This document shows, piece after piece, positions 1 through 8,164 of a stretch of DNA of 64,000 bases (positions within the stretch are counted from its first letter, which is position 1; each line of letters begins with the position of its first letter). The notes below the pieces were generated by a model that saw only the letters and a program-made list of their open reading frames with translations, had not been told where the DNA came from and did not search any database. The position numbers were made by a program, and so were the translations under genes. Source of the DNA: Ilyobacter_A sp963668015 (GTDB lineage: Bacteria > Fusobacteriota > Fusobacteriia > Fusobacteriales > Fusobacteriaceae); contig CAXXCR010000012.1 in assembly GCA_963668015.2 (NCBI GenBank), positions 1 to 64,000 of the forward strand, in the 5' to 3' direction.

Positions 1-68
1 TAGATTAAAAGCTATCAAGAGTACAGTGTTTTTTATGTACACAGACAAAAATATTTTTTTCTTTTTCT

Positions 69-355
69 TTACTTTAGTGAACACACCATAGGTATGAATC
101 TAATGCCGTTTTCAGTTTGTTCGCTATCAGTATCTGCAAAACCAAGGTTTCGATAGGATTCTAGTGCATATGGATCTGAATTTACTATAATATTCTTAAT
201 GTTTTTTTGCTTACAAACAGCATACATATATGATAAATCCCTTTTGTTGCAATTACGCCTGCTAGGCTATCTTTGTCCAGGCATCCCTATAAATATAATT
301 CTTCTTTATCAAAAGTTTGATTAATGTAATCTAAGTTGTTACCTGTAATATATTG
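69..355 (-). pseudogene. GNAT acetyltransferase remnant
   Basis: On the minus strand the segment reads as the second half of a GNAT acetyltransferase. A stretch LAGVIATKGIYHI matches the central beta-strand region, and a C-terminal piece contains VNSDPYALESYRNLGF followed by NGIRFIPM, the usual acetyl-CoA fold ending of small GNAT proteins, closing at a TAA at 69-71. The pieces lie in different frames with an in-frame TAG between them, and the acetyl-CoA pyrophosphate loop (Q/RxxGxG/A) is missing, so the gene is dead. The N-terminal part is not recognisable. A scrap of the cacagag/cacgaat repeat family lies immediately upstream of it at 350-405. Confidence 0.7.
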
Positions 356-912
356 CAAGTACATAAATTTTTTTGGTCACGAATTGCACTAATGGACACA
401 AATAGAAGAAAAAAACCTTAACTCTAAGTAGAAATTTGAGTTAAGGTATTAAAAATACAACTTATACCACAGTATATACTATGAAGTCCAGAAGATAATG
501 AGTACAGTAGAAAATAAAAACACCTCATCGTGGATGAGGTGTTTTCATATGCATTATATAAAGAAGGAACTTTTATGATACTTATTAGTCGAATAAAACT
601 CCAGTAAAGTTTAAAAGTATTTTAAAATTTTCAATTTATAAATTAAAATTATTAGAGTTACTATTTTATCGATATTCTATAATCTTTACAGGTTTTGTTT
701 AAGAAGGTATATTTTATGATATATTCATTAGTCGCAGATACATCCAATAAAGTCTAAATAAATATTTTAAGTTTTGAATTTTTTTAATGAACAGGAAGTT
801 TTTAAAAAATTAAGAATAGTAAGAATAAGAGGGAAAGTTTTTTATATATACTGTATTTTTGAAATTGAGAAAGAGCACCTGTATCGAATTCCCTTTTGAA
901 AGGGTGATCAAA
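350..912. other. Gene-free stretch with repeat scraps and hairpins
   Basis: No supported gene. It holds a scrap of the cacagag/cacgaat repeat (about 350-405), a perfect 9-bp hairpin at 416-446 (CCTTAACTC/GAGTTAAGG), one full copy of the GAGGTGTT-hairpin/ATTAGTCG repeat (516-630) and a second copy of its 3' half without the hairpin (about 690-775). Confidence 0.6.
516..630 (+). repeat. GAGGTGTT hairpin + ATTAGTCG repeat, copy 1
   Basis: A hairpin (ACACCTCAT/ATGAGGTGT, 520-542) is followed by a conserved tail of about 80 nt containing TATAAAGAAGGAAC, TTATTAGTCG and AAAGTTTAAA. The same arrangement occurs at 7300, 14290, 18028 and 18143, partly at 17300, and always on the same strand. The hairpin alone could serve as a terminator, but terminators do not explain the conserved tail. 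Confidence 0.75.
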
Positions 913-1233
913 ATGGGAGGTTATGTTTTTAAATGTGATAAATGTAATTATTCTATAGAATTATTGACGGGGAGAGGATTCTTTTTTGAGAACAGAATTT
1001 ATAGATGTCCGGAATGTTTGGATATATACAGCAAAAGCTTGGATTTATTCTGTAAAGGTTTTGGAAAATTTAGGTGTGATAAATGTAGAAAAACTCTTGA
1101 GGATATTACTGATATTGTAAATGATATTGCAGCAAAAATTTTACAAGAAGAGGAGAATTTTAATAGTTTGAAATGTCCGAAGTGCAAAGAAGGGCACCTT
1201 AAAGAAATTATTTATATAATAACTTGGGATTGA
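913..1233 (+). CDS. Small double zinc-ribbon protein
   Basis: About 106 residues with four CxxC knuckles: FKCDKC near the N-terminus, YRCPEC, FRCDKC and LKCPKC near the C-terminus. They should form two zinc ribbons. An upstream TTG at 859 is in frame, but the ATG at 913 follows a purine-rich ribosome site (aaagggtg) and starts directly at the first ribbon, so I chose it. There is no signal peptide or other domain. It sits 26 nt upstream of the ferritin-like exported protein and may share its transcript. Its function is unknown; zinc ribbons of this kind bind nucleic acid or protein. Confidence 0.7.
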   Translation: MGGYVFKCDKCNYSIELLTGRGFFFENRIYRCPECLDIYSKSLDLFCKGFGKFRCDKCRKTLEDITDIVNDIAAKILQEEENFNSLKCPKCKEGHLKEIIYIITWD

Positions 1234-1259
1234 TTTTATTAAAATAGGAGCTGTGATCT

Positions 1260-1736
1260 ATGAGGTTGAAGATTTTTTTAATGGGGATAACAATGATTTC
1301 GCTTACTGTTTTTTCAAATGTTGGAGCTGCCAGAATAGAAAATTTAAATTCTTTTACAATAGAAGAGGCTTTAACATATTCAATGGAGGACGAACTTTTA
1401 GCAAATGCTGAGTACGAGAAGATTATTGAAAAATACGGGTATATAAGACCTTTTATAAATATAGTACAGGCAGAAAAAACACATATAAAGCATTTAGAAC
1501 CTCTTTTAGAAAAATATGGTGTAGAGTATCCTGAACTTCCAGAAGGTGTTGTGATTTTGCCTGATACTTTGACTGAGGCTTATGAGCTGGGGATTGAAGC
1601 TGAAATTGAAAATATAGCTATGTATGAAAAATTTTTGGAAAAGGAACTGCCAAAAGACGTAGAGGAAGTTTTTATAATACTTAAGAATGCTTCAAAAAAT
1701 CATTTGAGGGCCTTTAGAAGGCAGTTGGAAAAATAA
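1260..1736 (+). CDS. Exported ferritin-like DUF2202 protein
   Basis: 158 residues beginning with a signal peptide (MRLKIFLMGITMISLTVFSNVGAA). The mature part looks like a DUF2202 four-helix bundle: E-rich helices with the pairs EDELLANAEYEKII, QAEKTHIKHLEPLL, EAEIENIAMYEKFL and ASKNHLRAF, a spacing like that of ferritin di-iron ligands (E...ExxH). These residues suggest metal binding outside the cytoplasm, but the activity of DUF2202 proteins is not established. RBS AGGAG precedes the ATG. The next stretch downstream holds a pseudogene. Confidence 0.75.
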   Translation: MRLKIFLMGITMISLTVFSNVGAARIENLNSFTIEEALTYSMEDELLANAEYEKIIEKYGYIRPFINIVQAEKTHIKHLEPLLEKYGVEYPELPEGVVILPDTLTEAYELGIEAEIENIAMYEKFLEKELPKDVEEVFIILKNASKNHLRAFRRQLEK

Positions 1737-1845
1737 ACTATAATAACAACTTTAATATTGAGAAGGCAGAAATTTTTAAAAAGTCCATAAAAGTATATAT
1801 AAAAAATTTTATGAAATATGTTTTCGTTTGAGAGGGGAGGACTTA

Positions 1846-2260
1846 ATGGAGTATCCTACATTTTAGGAATTAGAAGAAGGAATGGAAAAATACAAGGATT
1901 ATGAACCCAGAGATGAAGTATATAAAGTTGTGACTTATTTTGTAAAAGAATTTTGGGAAGATTATCCCGAAATGTGAAATGGTATCGGAGTTTTGCTGTT
2001 GACGTTGAACCAGGGTTTTTACAGATGGAAAGCTTGATTTTGATGATTTATAAAAGTGCATAGAAAAGAATTTTACATTCATAGAAAAATTTAGGAAAAG
2101 AAAGATTCGCTCTTTAAAATCCAAAGACGATAAAAAAATAAAAAAATTATTTTCAGAATTTTATGAATGCTTGAAAATTAATTTAAAAAATGGAGAAGAG
2201 AGGAAAAGCCAAGTTTCTCGTTTTCTGGACAATTTGACTTTTTGAAATCTTCATAATATA
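1846..2260 (+). pseudogene. Decayed paralogue of the 6680 gene
   Basis: After a good ribosome site (gaggggagg) the reading frame starts MEYPTF-stop-ELEEGMEKYKDYEPRDEVYKVVTYFVKEFW and continues through further stops and shifts. It follows the intact protein at 6680-7291 segment by segment (MEFLSFEEIKKGILEYEKHI; THMVDEFWGKYDEM; LGILLLTWN; KFRKRNITSL). In-frame stops occur at several points, so this is true decay and not one sequencing slip. It shows the family was duplicated within a few kilobases. Confidence 0.8.
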
Positions 2261-2557
2261 CTTGCTAAGTTGTAATTTATAAAGCAATGCAAGGTAATAA
2301 AATTCATTTTAAAGGTGGTTGATAGATCCATTTCTTAGCGTTATATAAATTCAAGTAATGTAAGAAGTCTGGAAAATTTGGATGAAACTATAATTGGATA
2401 ATTGCTAAGTAAGCCTATTGTTTAGGCTAGTTTTGCTTACCAATTTTTCAAATTATGTTTTGTTGGCTTTTGCGGACTATTTTTTTGGCCGTAGAGTATT
2501 CTTCGGCTTTTTTATTTTTTATTACATTGCATTGCTAAGAAAAAATAAGGAGTAGAA
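2261..2557. other. Leader region with hairpins before methyltransferase
   Basis: No gene. A stem pairs GTAAGC (2408-2413) with GCTTAC (about 2435-2440), and a terminator-like GCCG...CGGC hairpin followed by a T run lies at 2488-2513, only about 45 nt before the methyltransferase start. It could end the upstream transcript or act as an attenuator. Confidence 0.4.
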
Positions 2558-3370
2558 ATGGATAAAAAAAAATTAAACTTAGAAACACGGGAACTTAAAG
2601 AATTATTTACAGCGATCGGGATATCTAATATAAACGGAGATAATTTCAAGGAAAAATTAAGAAAACAAAGACAGATATTTGATTACTTAGTGCACATAAA
2701 AAAAGTAGTTGGTAAGCTTTCCACAAAGAGACCTATTAATGTATTGGACTGTGCTTGCGGGAAGAGTTACTTGTCCTTTATCACAAATTATTATCTTACC
2801 ACGATACTCAAAAGAAAAGTAAGATTTGTATGTGTAGATTATAACGGACATGTTATCAAAAAATCTGCAGCTGCAGCTACAAAATTGGGTTTTGACAATA
2901 TGGAATTTGTTTGTAGTGACATAATGGATTATGATGTAAAGATTAAACCAGATATAGTGTACAGCCTTCATGCCTGCGATACAGCTACTGATATGACGAT
3001 TGCAAAAGGTATCTTGGAAGGTGCAAAATATATAATGAATGTTTCTTGTTGTCAGCGTACAACAAATTATCAACTTAAAAAATATCCACTGTCATCTATA
3101 ACAAGATACGGAGTTTATAAAGAAAGAATTGTAGATATGGTTTCTGATTCTATGCGAGGATTATTGCTGGAAAGTATGGGATATAAAGTGCATCTATTTG
3201 ATTATGTACCAAGCAGTGAAACTCCCAAAAATATAATGTTGAAAGCACAAAAAATAGAATCAAATTCCAAAAAGATGATGAAAGCAATTACAGAATATAA
3301 AAAAGTGAACTCACTTTTTAACATACAGCCGAAATTATTTGACTACCTATATGGAAATGAAACGGAATAA
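2558..3370 (+). CDS. SAM-dependent methyltransferase (Methyltransf_32-like)
   Basis: 270 residues. A class I Rossmann methyltransferase core starts at about residue 60 (INVLDCACGKSYLSF, the glycine-poor motif I variant), with the acidic motif II VRFVCVDYN and motif IV region DIVYSLHACDTATD. Cys-rich NVSCCQ and the H-A-C-D arrangement are typical of the Methyltransf_32/GSTCD-like family, some of whose members act on RNA. No substrate can be assigned. The start is an ATG after AAGGAG. A terminator hairpin follows at 3389-3418, so the gene is probably transcribed alone. Confidence 0.75.
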   Translation: MDKKKLNLETRELKELFTAIGISNINGDNFKEKLRKQRQIFDYLVHIKKVVGKLSTKRPINVLDCACGKSYLSFITNYYLTTILKRKVRFVCVDYNGHVIKKSAAAATKLGFDNMEFVCSDIMDYDVKIKPDIVYSLHACDTATDMTIAKGILEGAKYIMNVSCCQRTTNYQLKKYPLSSITRYGVYKERIVDMVSDSMRGLLLESMGYKVHLFDYVPSSETPKNIMLKAQKIESNSKKMMKAITEYKKVNSLFNIQPKLFDYLYGNETE

Positions 3371-3388
3371 ATATTTTAAAGAATTAAT

Positions 3389-3418
3389 CTAGAGGGAATT
3401 ATCTCTCTAGGTTTTTAT
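3389..3418 (+). terminator. Terminator of the methyltransferase gene
   Basis: Stem CTAGAG (3389-3394) / CTCTAG (3405-3410) followed by a T-rich run. Confidence 0.7.
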
Positions 3419-3610
3419 TTATAAAGTCTAGATTTACGGTATTTATGTAAATTCACATTAGATCATCGTCAGTCAATATGAAAATATAATTATTTTTTAT
3501 TGTATGGATGGAGTAATTGAAAGAGGCATCAGATTGAAAAATTAACGTTTCAGATAATTTTACCTGTTTTATAAGGTATACTAAGATAAGTGTAACTTAG
3601 TAACGATGCC

Positions 3611-3758
3611 TTGACTATTCTCAAGATTTATGTTATACTAACAAGGTAATTAAGAATTAAATTTATATCTAATTTTCATTCAACACTTTGTAAGTTTTGT
3701 AGAAATTTAGTTAAAGTTTATTCTAAATTTCAATATAAAATTTATGGAGGTATTTTAA
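3611..3758 (+). promoter_or_regulatory. csp promoter and conserved cold-shock leader, copy 1
   Basis: Sigma-70 type promoter TTGACT (3611-3616), 17-nt spacer, TATACT (3634-3639). The predicted 5' UTR is about 113 nt and nearly identical to those before the csp genes at 4448 and 16225, including a strong ribosome site TATGGAGGTA. Long conserved leaders are the hallmark of cold-shock mRNAs, where temperature-dependent folding controls stability and translation; that role is inferred here. Confidence 0.85.
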
Positions 3759-3959
3759 ATGATTAACGGAACTGTTAAATGGTTTAATGGAGAAAAAGGA
3801 TTTGGATTTATTACTGGTGAAGATGGAAAAGAGTACTTCGTACACTTCTCTGAAATTCAAAAATCTGGATTCAAAACTTTAGAAGAAGGCGAAGAAGTTA
3901 CTTTCGAAGTAACTCAAGGACAAAAAGGTCCTCAAGCTGCAAACGTTAAATCTGTATAG
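3759..3959 (+). CDS. Cold-shock protein, copy 1
   Basis: 66-residue CspA-family single OB-fold domain. The RNA-binding motifs are intact: RNP1 KGFGFI (residues 16-21) and RNP2 YFVHF (27-31), with the usual N-terminal GTVKWFN. The protein binds single-stranded RNA/DNA and melts RNA structure. It is nearly identical to the copies at 4448 and 16225; it differs from them by N for K at residue 3 and a few other changes. The gene has its own promoter, leader and terminator. Csp proteins may be cold-induced or constitutive; the sequence does not decide which. Confidence 0.95.
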   Translation: MINGTVKWFNGEKGFGFITGEDGKEYFVHFSEIQKSGFKTLEEGEEVTFEVTQGQKGPQAANVKSV

Positions 3960-3972
3960 TCTAGATGATTTA

Positions 3973-3998
3973 AGCTACCTTAATGGGTAGCTTTTTTT
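3973..3998 (+). terminator. Terminator of csp copy 1
   Basis: AGCTACC (3973-3979) / GGTAGCT (3986-3992) stem followed by seven T. Confidence 0.9.
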
Positions 3999-4299
3999 AT
4001 TACTGATTCAAACTGTGGAATACTTAAATGTATTGTTAGTTGTAGTAAAAAGTTTAATAAAATTTTACGTGTGCATTTCCGTTGGAAATAAATTATGATA
4101 ACTGAAAATGTGATATATCTCAAGACGGGCAAGGTAAATATTGGGGGATATATTTTGGATGGTGGGATTAGACGCATCGGATCGCAAGGACAGAGTTTTA
4201 GGCCAATAGGATCAGGGAAAGAAGAAGATACACTTTATGAAGTTTTATCCATTTGGGACTTATGAGATTTTAAGATAAGTGTTTGTGAGTAACGACGCC
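3999..4299. other. Spacer between tandem csp genes
   Basis: No gene supported. A short segment (about 4070-4095, GTTGGAAATAAATTATGATAA) resembles pieces at 7530-7555 and 21990-22005, suggesting another worn repeat. The last 40 nt match sequence just upstream of the other csp promoters. Confidence 0.4.
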
Positions 4300-4447
4300 T
4301 TGACTATTCTTAAGATCTATGTTATACTGGTTTAGTAATTAAGAATTAAATTTATTTCTAATTTTCGTTCAATACTTTATAAGTTTTGTGAGAATTTAGT
4401 TAAAGTTTGTTCTAAATTTCAATACAAAATTTATGGAGGTATTTTAA
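4300..4447 (+). promoter_or_regulatory. csp promoter and conserved leader, copy 2
   Basis: TTGACT (4300-4305), 17-nt spacer, TATACT (4323-4328), then a leader nearly identical to that of csp copy 1 and ending in the same TATGGAGGTATTTTAA ribosome site. Confidence 0.85.
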
Positions 4448-4648
4448 ATGATTAAAGGAACTGTTAAATGGTTTAATGGAGAAAAAGGGTTTGGATTTAT
4501 TACTGGTGAAGATGAAAAAGAGTACTTTGTACACTTTTCTGAAATTCAAAAAGATGGATTCAAAACTTTAGATGAAGCTGAAGAAGTTACTTTTGAAGTA
4601 ACTCAAGGACAAAAAGGTCCTCAAGCTGCAAACGTTAAATCTGTATAG
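4448..4648 (+). CDS. Cold-shock protein, copy 2
   Basis: 66-residue CspA-family protein with the same KGFGFI and YFVHF nucleic-acid-binding motifs as copy 1, and a tandem duplicate of it with its own promoter and terminator. It differs at about five positions (for example K3, E25, D38, D44 and A46). Independent transcription units with one shared leader suggest a gene-dosage or paralogue-switching arrangement. Confidence 0.95.
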   Translation: MIKGTVKWFNGEKGFGFITGEDEKEYFVHFSEIQKDGFKTLDEAEEVTFEVTQGQKGPQAANVKSV

Positions 4649-4661
4649 TCTAGATAATTTA

Positions 4662-4686
4662 AGCTGCCTTTAAGGCAGCTTTTTTT
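4662..4686 (+). terminator. Terminator of csp copy 2
   Basis: AGCTGCC / GGCAGCT stem followed by seven T. The stem differs from copy 1 but is fully compensated, so the hairpin is under selection. Confidence 0.9.
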
Positions 4687-4795
4687 ATTTTTAATATATT
4701 AATTAAAAAATTTGACTTTTTTCTAAAAAGGGGCTATTATTTCATTAAGAGAACGATAGTTCTTTTTAAAAATCCACTTCTTTTATTTAGAAGAT

Positions 4796-4840
4796 ACAAA
4801 AACACTTTGTTTCGCCCGATGAAGTGTTTTTGTATTTTTT
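4796..4840. terminator. Bidirectional hairpin terminator
   Basis: ACAAAAACACTT pairs with AAGTGTTTTTGT around a short loop, with T-rich flanks on both strands. It lies beyond the 3' end of the minus-strand cyclase pseudogene and beyond the csp copy 2 terminator. Confidence 0.6.
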
Positions 4841-4919
4841 GTTTGATTTTTTAGATATAATCTACTTGTTTATTTTCTAGGATCCAATTTATTAATTGGT
4901 ATGTATTGATTTTTCAAGT

Positions 4920-5525
4920 TTAAAATTCAACAAGCAACCTTGCAGGCAGGGTATCCAATCCTTCTATTTTAGAAGGAAGACAATATACAGTAAATCTATT
5001 TGTTGGGATTTTATCTAGATTGCATAAATTTTCGATGGCGTATTTCCCGACTTTCCCAAGTAGTTTATCTATTACACCGTGATTTCTCCCTTTTCCTATA
5101 CCAAGAGTATCAATTTTTATCATGTTAATATCCATAGAAGCTAGTTTTTCTACAAGTTCTACAGATATTTCAGGGTGGTCGTCGTATTTATCTTCCATTA
5201 AAATTTGTCCCAATTGGTCTGGAAAAAAATAAATTCTCCCCCTTCTATAAGAGATAAATCGACATCCCCAATTTCGACAGGTCTGTCTTTAATGTGTGAT
5301 ACATAATATTTAATTCCCTTTCCAATAAGTCTTCTAAGCGGAATTTTTACACCTACCCCCATTATGTCGATATGAGTTCCTGTGCTATGGCTTGTAACGC
5401 TATATTCAATGGTTTTCTACTCCGACTTTGTTCCTTCGTTACAAAGCACTTCTCTTACCTTTAGAGCAAGAGCCCTTTCTGTAAACTTTTCCTATTTTTG
5501 TTTCTTGAGTTATATCGACAAGCAT
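4920..5525 (-). pseudogene. Cyclase family (kynurenine formamidase-like) pseudogene
   Basis: On the minus strand the start MLVDIT follows GGAGGTG. The central piece carries HSTGTHID, the metal-binding HxGTHxD signature of the cyclase family (PF04199, manganese or zinc hydrolases that include kynurenine formamidase). The C-terminal piece keeps DHPEIS, IKIDTLGIGKG and IENLCNLDKIP, which match the family's end. The three pieces are in different frames, with at least two shifts and an in-frame stop, and the product would not be made. The substrate of the ancestor is unknown. Confidence 0.8.
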
Positions 5526-5795
5526 AAAACACCTCCAATTGTATTTACTTAAAACAATCAACAGATTACCTGTTGATTATAACATTTATTTAGGAAACCT
5601 TTTAAAATATGTTTTCAATAGGATGTAGAAACTGACTTTAAAAGAACACTACAGGATGGGTAAATTTTTAAGGTGTTATTTTTACTATGTGGGCAGTTTT
5701 GTTTTAAAGGAAATTTAAGGATGGGTAGAAAAAATAAATATGTATATTAAGTTAAAGGTTTAAGGAAGCAAAATCCAGTTTTGGGAGGTCTGTAA

Positions 5796-6440
5796 ATGAA
5801 AAAGATGATATTATTATTGTTGTTGAGCTTGTCTATATTTGGTTGTAGAAAATTGCCGGTAAAAGATTATAGTGAGAAACAAATAAGGGGTAGTATTGTT
5901 TATTTGGAAGGGGAACAGAAACCTTACACAGGAATCTTTTTAGACCAATATTCAAACGGTGAGAGAAAATCTAAAATGGTGTTTCGAGATGGAGTGCTTC
6001 AGGGGGAATACATAATGTATTATGAAACTGGTGAAATGAAGCAAATGGGAAAATATAAAAATGGAAAAGTTAACGGAAGGGTTGTTGAGTATTATAAAAA
6101 TGGCCAGGTTAAAATAGATGGGAACTACCGAAATGGAATAACACATGGTAAGTATAGAATGTATTATGACACGGGGAAAATAATGCAGAAAGGTAGGAGC
6201 AAAAAAGGAAATCTTCATGGGAAAATCACATCGTACTATGATAACGGTCAAACAAAGCTTAAGGTCAATTTTAAAGGCGGAAAACGTAAAGGGAAGCTGA
6301 TGGAGTATTATGAAAGCGGACAAGTAAAAGTTGTTGGTGAGTTTTTAAACGGAAAGTTACATGGAAAATTAATTGAATACCACGAAAATGGAGAGATACG
6401 GAGAAAAGAAAAATATAACCTGGGAGAAAAAATAGAGTAG
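5796..6440 (+). CDS. MORN-repeat (YwqK-like) lipoprotein
   Basis: 214 residues. The signal peptide MKKMILLLLLSLSIFGC ends in a lipobox, so it should be lipid-anchored at the cell envelope. After about residue 50 the protein is built of MORN_2 repeats of about 23 residues (pattern G-x-x-x-x-Y-Y-x-x-G-x-x-K-x-x-G-x-Y-x-x-G), seven or so in tandem. Such proteins are often annotated as YwqK-type antitoxins, yet in this phylum many are exported and of unknown role. The ATG follows GGGAGG. No partner toxin lies next to it, so I would not call it an antitoxin. Confidence 0.8.
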   Translation: MKKMILLLLLSLSIFGCRKLPVKDYSEKQIRGSIVYLEGEQKPYTGIFLDQYSNGERKSKMVFRDGVLQGEYIMYYETGEMKQMGKYKNGKVNGRVVEYYKNGQVKIDGNYRNGITHGKYRMYYDTGKIMQKGRSKKGNLHGKITSYYDNGQTKLKVNFKGGKRKGKLMEYYESGQVKVVGEFLNGKLHGKLIEYHENGEIRRKEKYNLGEKIE

Positions 6441-6679
6441 TCAGCCTGAAGTCACATCTTGTTAAGAGTATCATTTTTAAATTAATTATAAACATATGGA
6501 CAAAATTTATAGCCTGTATTGAGGTCCAGGTTGGAAACGTTCAGTGGATTAAATTCTTAAACGGAGGATAAACATTTAAAAAATCAGAATGGTGAGATCT
6601 AAATGAAATAAGTTTTCCATAAAATTATAAAATAAGGTCTGTATTTAAATTAGTGCGATTGAACCCAAAGGAGGAGTTT

Positions 6680-7291
6680 ATGGAATTTCTTAGTTTTGAA
6701 GAGATAAAAAAGGGGATTTTAGAGTATGAAAAACATATTCCGAAAGACCAAATATACAAGCTGGCAACTCACATGGTTGATGAATTTTGGGGTAAATATG
6801 ATGAAATGTCTATTGGATTAGGGATTTTATTATTGACTTGGAACAAATCACTTTATATAGAAGGAAAGGTTGATTTTGATGATTTAGAAAATTGTATTGA
6901 AAGAAACATTATTTTAATAGAAAAGTTCAGAAAAAGAAATATTACTTCCTTAGATTATAGGGATGATGAAGAAATAAAGAAGTTATTTATAGAGTTTTAC
7001 CAAGTTTTGAGAAATCTTATTACTGAGGGAAGAATAAAAAGAAGCCCTGCTGCTGTCTCAAGAATGCTTAACTTGCTTGCACCTGATTTTTTCCCTTTAT
7101 GGAACAAGAAAATAGCAGAGGGGTACAAGTTTAATTATGAAAATAATCCAGAGGAGAATTATTTAAGGTTTTGTTATTTGAATAAGGAATTGGTAACTAT
7201 GTTAGAAGGGAAATTTCATACATCACAAAAGACTATTTTAAAGGGAATAGATGAATATAATTATTCAAAATTTACTAAAGAATGGATATAA
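6680..7291 (+). CDS. Unknown protein, family duplicated locally
   Basis: 203 residues from the ATG at 6680, which follows AAAGGAGGAG; an in-frame GTG at 6653 lacks such a site. The protein is mostly helical. The clearest motif is SRMLNLLAPDFFPLWNKKIA (around residues 138-157), a pattern seen in some DNA-binding or helix-hairpin-helix-like proteins of restriction or repair neighbourhoods; I cannot place it in a family. A dead paralogue occurs at 1846-2260. The gene is followed directly by copy 2 of the GAGGTGTT/ATTAGTCG repeat, whose hairpin may be its terminator. Confidence 0.65.
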   Translation: MEFLSFEEIKKGILEYEKHIPKDQIYKLATHMVDEFWGKYDEMSIGLGILLLTWNKSLYIEGKVDFDDLENCIERNIILIEKFRKRNITSLDYRDDEEIKKLFIEFYQVLRNLITEGRIKRSPAAVSRMLNLLAPDFFPLWNKKIAEGYKFNYENNPEENYLRFCYLNKELVTMLEGKFHTSQKTILKGIDEYNYSKFTKEWI

Positions 7292-7299
7292 TAAAAAAA

Positions 7300-7420
7300 T
7301 AAGAACACCTCGTATCCTACGAGGTGTTCCGTTTTGTCTATATATTTAAGAGAGGGTGGTTTATATATCTATTAGTCGTGGATATTTCAAATAAAGTTTA
7401 AATTCTATTTTAGGTACATT
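7300..7420 (+). repeat. GAGGTGTT hairpin + ATTAGTCG repeat, copy 2
   Basis: Perfect stem GAACACCTCGTA/TACGAGGTGTTC (7303-7329). The stem differs from copy 1 (CGTA for CATC) with compensating changes on both sides. The tail contains CTATTAGTCG and AAAGTTTAAA. Confidence 0.75.
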
Positions 7421-7763
7421 ATTATTTGAAATGTACCTTTTTTTTATTTAATTTCAAAAACATCAAAAATTATTAATTTAGCTTCCGAGTTTGCTAAAAA
7501 CAAAAACTCAAGAAAATCTTAGTATATCTTTTCGTTGAAAATAAATTATAATGGGTATATTTATTCTGGGATATTTATAATTGATGGCAAGTAAAAGATA
7601 GAGTATGTACTAAGACAGGATAGAGAATATAGGGAATGTAAGGTTTGGGCAGTAAATGTTAAATTAAAAAATATTCAAGGAATTCTAAAAAAAATTAGTA
7701 GAAAGTAAGAAAAGATTTTTCAAAATTTAAAAAATTTATTCCAGGTTTATATTAAATTAACAC
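7421..7763. other. Gene-free spacer
   Basis: No coding sequence is supported. A piece near 7497-7555 (AAAATCTTAGTATATCTTTT followed by GTTGAAAATAAATTATAA) recurs in worn form at 21970-22010 and 4060-4095. Confidence 0.35.
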
Positions 7764-8101
7764 CTAAGTTGCTATCTGTAGTAAAATATTGAATTTCTGA
7801 GAATATTTTTGCACACAGAGTTTCACAGAGATTTAGAACATGAGCTTCACAGAGAAATCCTTAAGTCAAAAGATTTATTCTTTGTCACGAATTACACGAA
7901 TCTCACGAATGATTCAAAACCTTGAAAATTAAAGATTTTTAGTAAGCCTCTGTGAAGCTCACTCTTTTCCTCCGTGCAACTCTGTGACCAATTTTTTGAC
8001 TTTCTATTCGTGATAATTAGTGCGATTCGTGACCAAAAAAGTTTTTATATCCTTACAAGAAATTCAGTAATTTATCGCAATAATTCTAAGCAGCAACTTG
8101 A
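7764..8101. repeat. Long-palindrome MITE-like element, copy A
   Basis: Ends are inverted: AAGTTGCTATC...TATTGAATTTCT at the left and the reverse of AAGTTGCTGC...TACTGAATTTCTT at the right. Inside, TTTCACAGAG and CACGAATTACACGAAT blocks in the left half are matched by CTCTGTGAA and ATTCGTGA blocks in the right half, so the whole 340-nt unit can fold on itself. It has no open frame. Related copies are at 12534, 58336 and 59735. Confidence 0.75.
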
Positions 8102-8164
8102 GTTTAATAAGATCTATGATATTCCAAAAGTAATTTATAAAATTTAAAAATATGGAGGTCTTAT

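Noticed and set aside
3980..4177. 65-codon minus-strand frame between the csp genes
   Set aside because: It overlaps the csp terminator and has no ribosome site.
5796..6440. YwqK-type antitoxin assignment
   Set aside because: MORN repeats alone do not show this; the protein is a lipoprotein and no toxin gene lies next to it.
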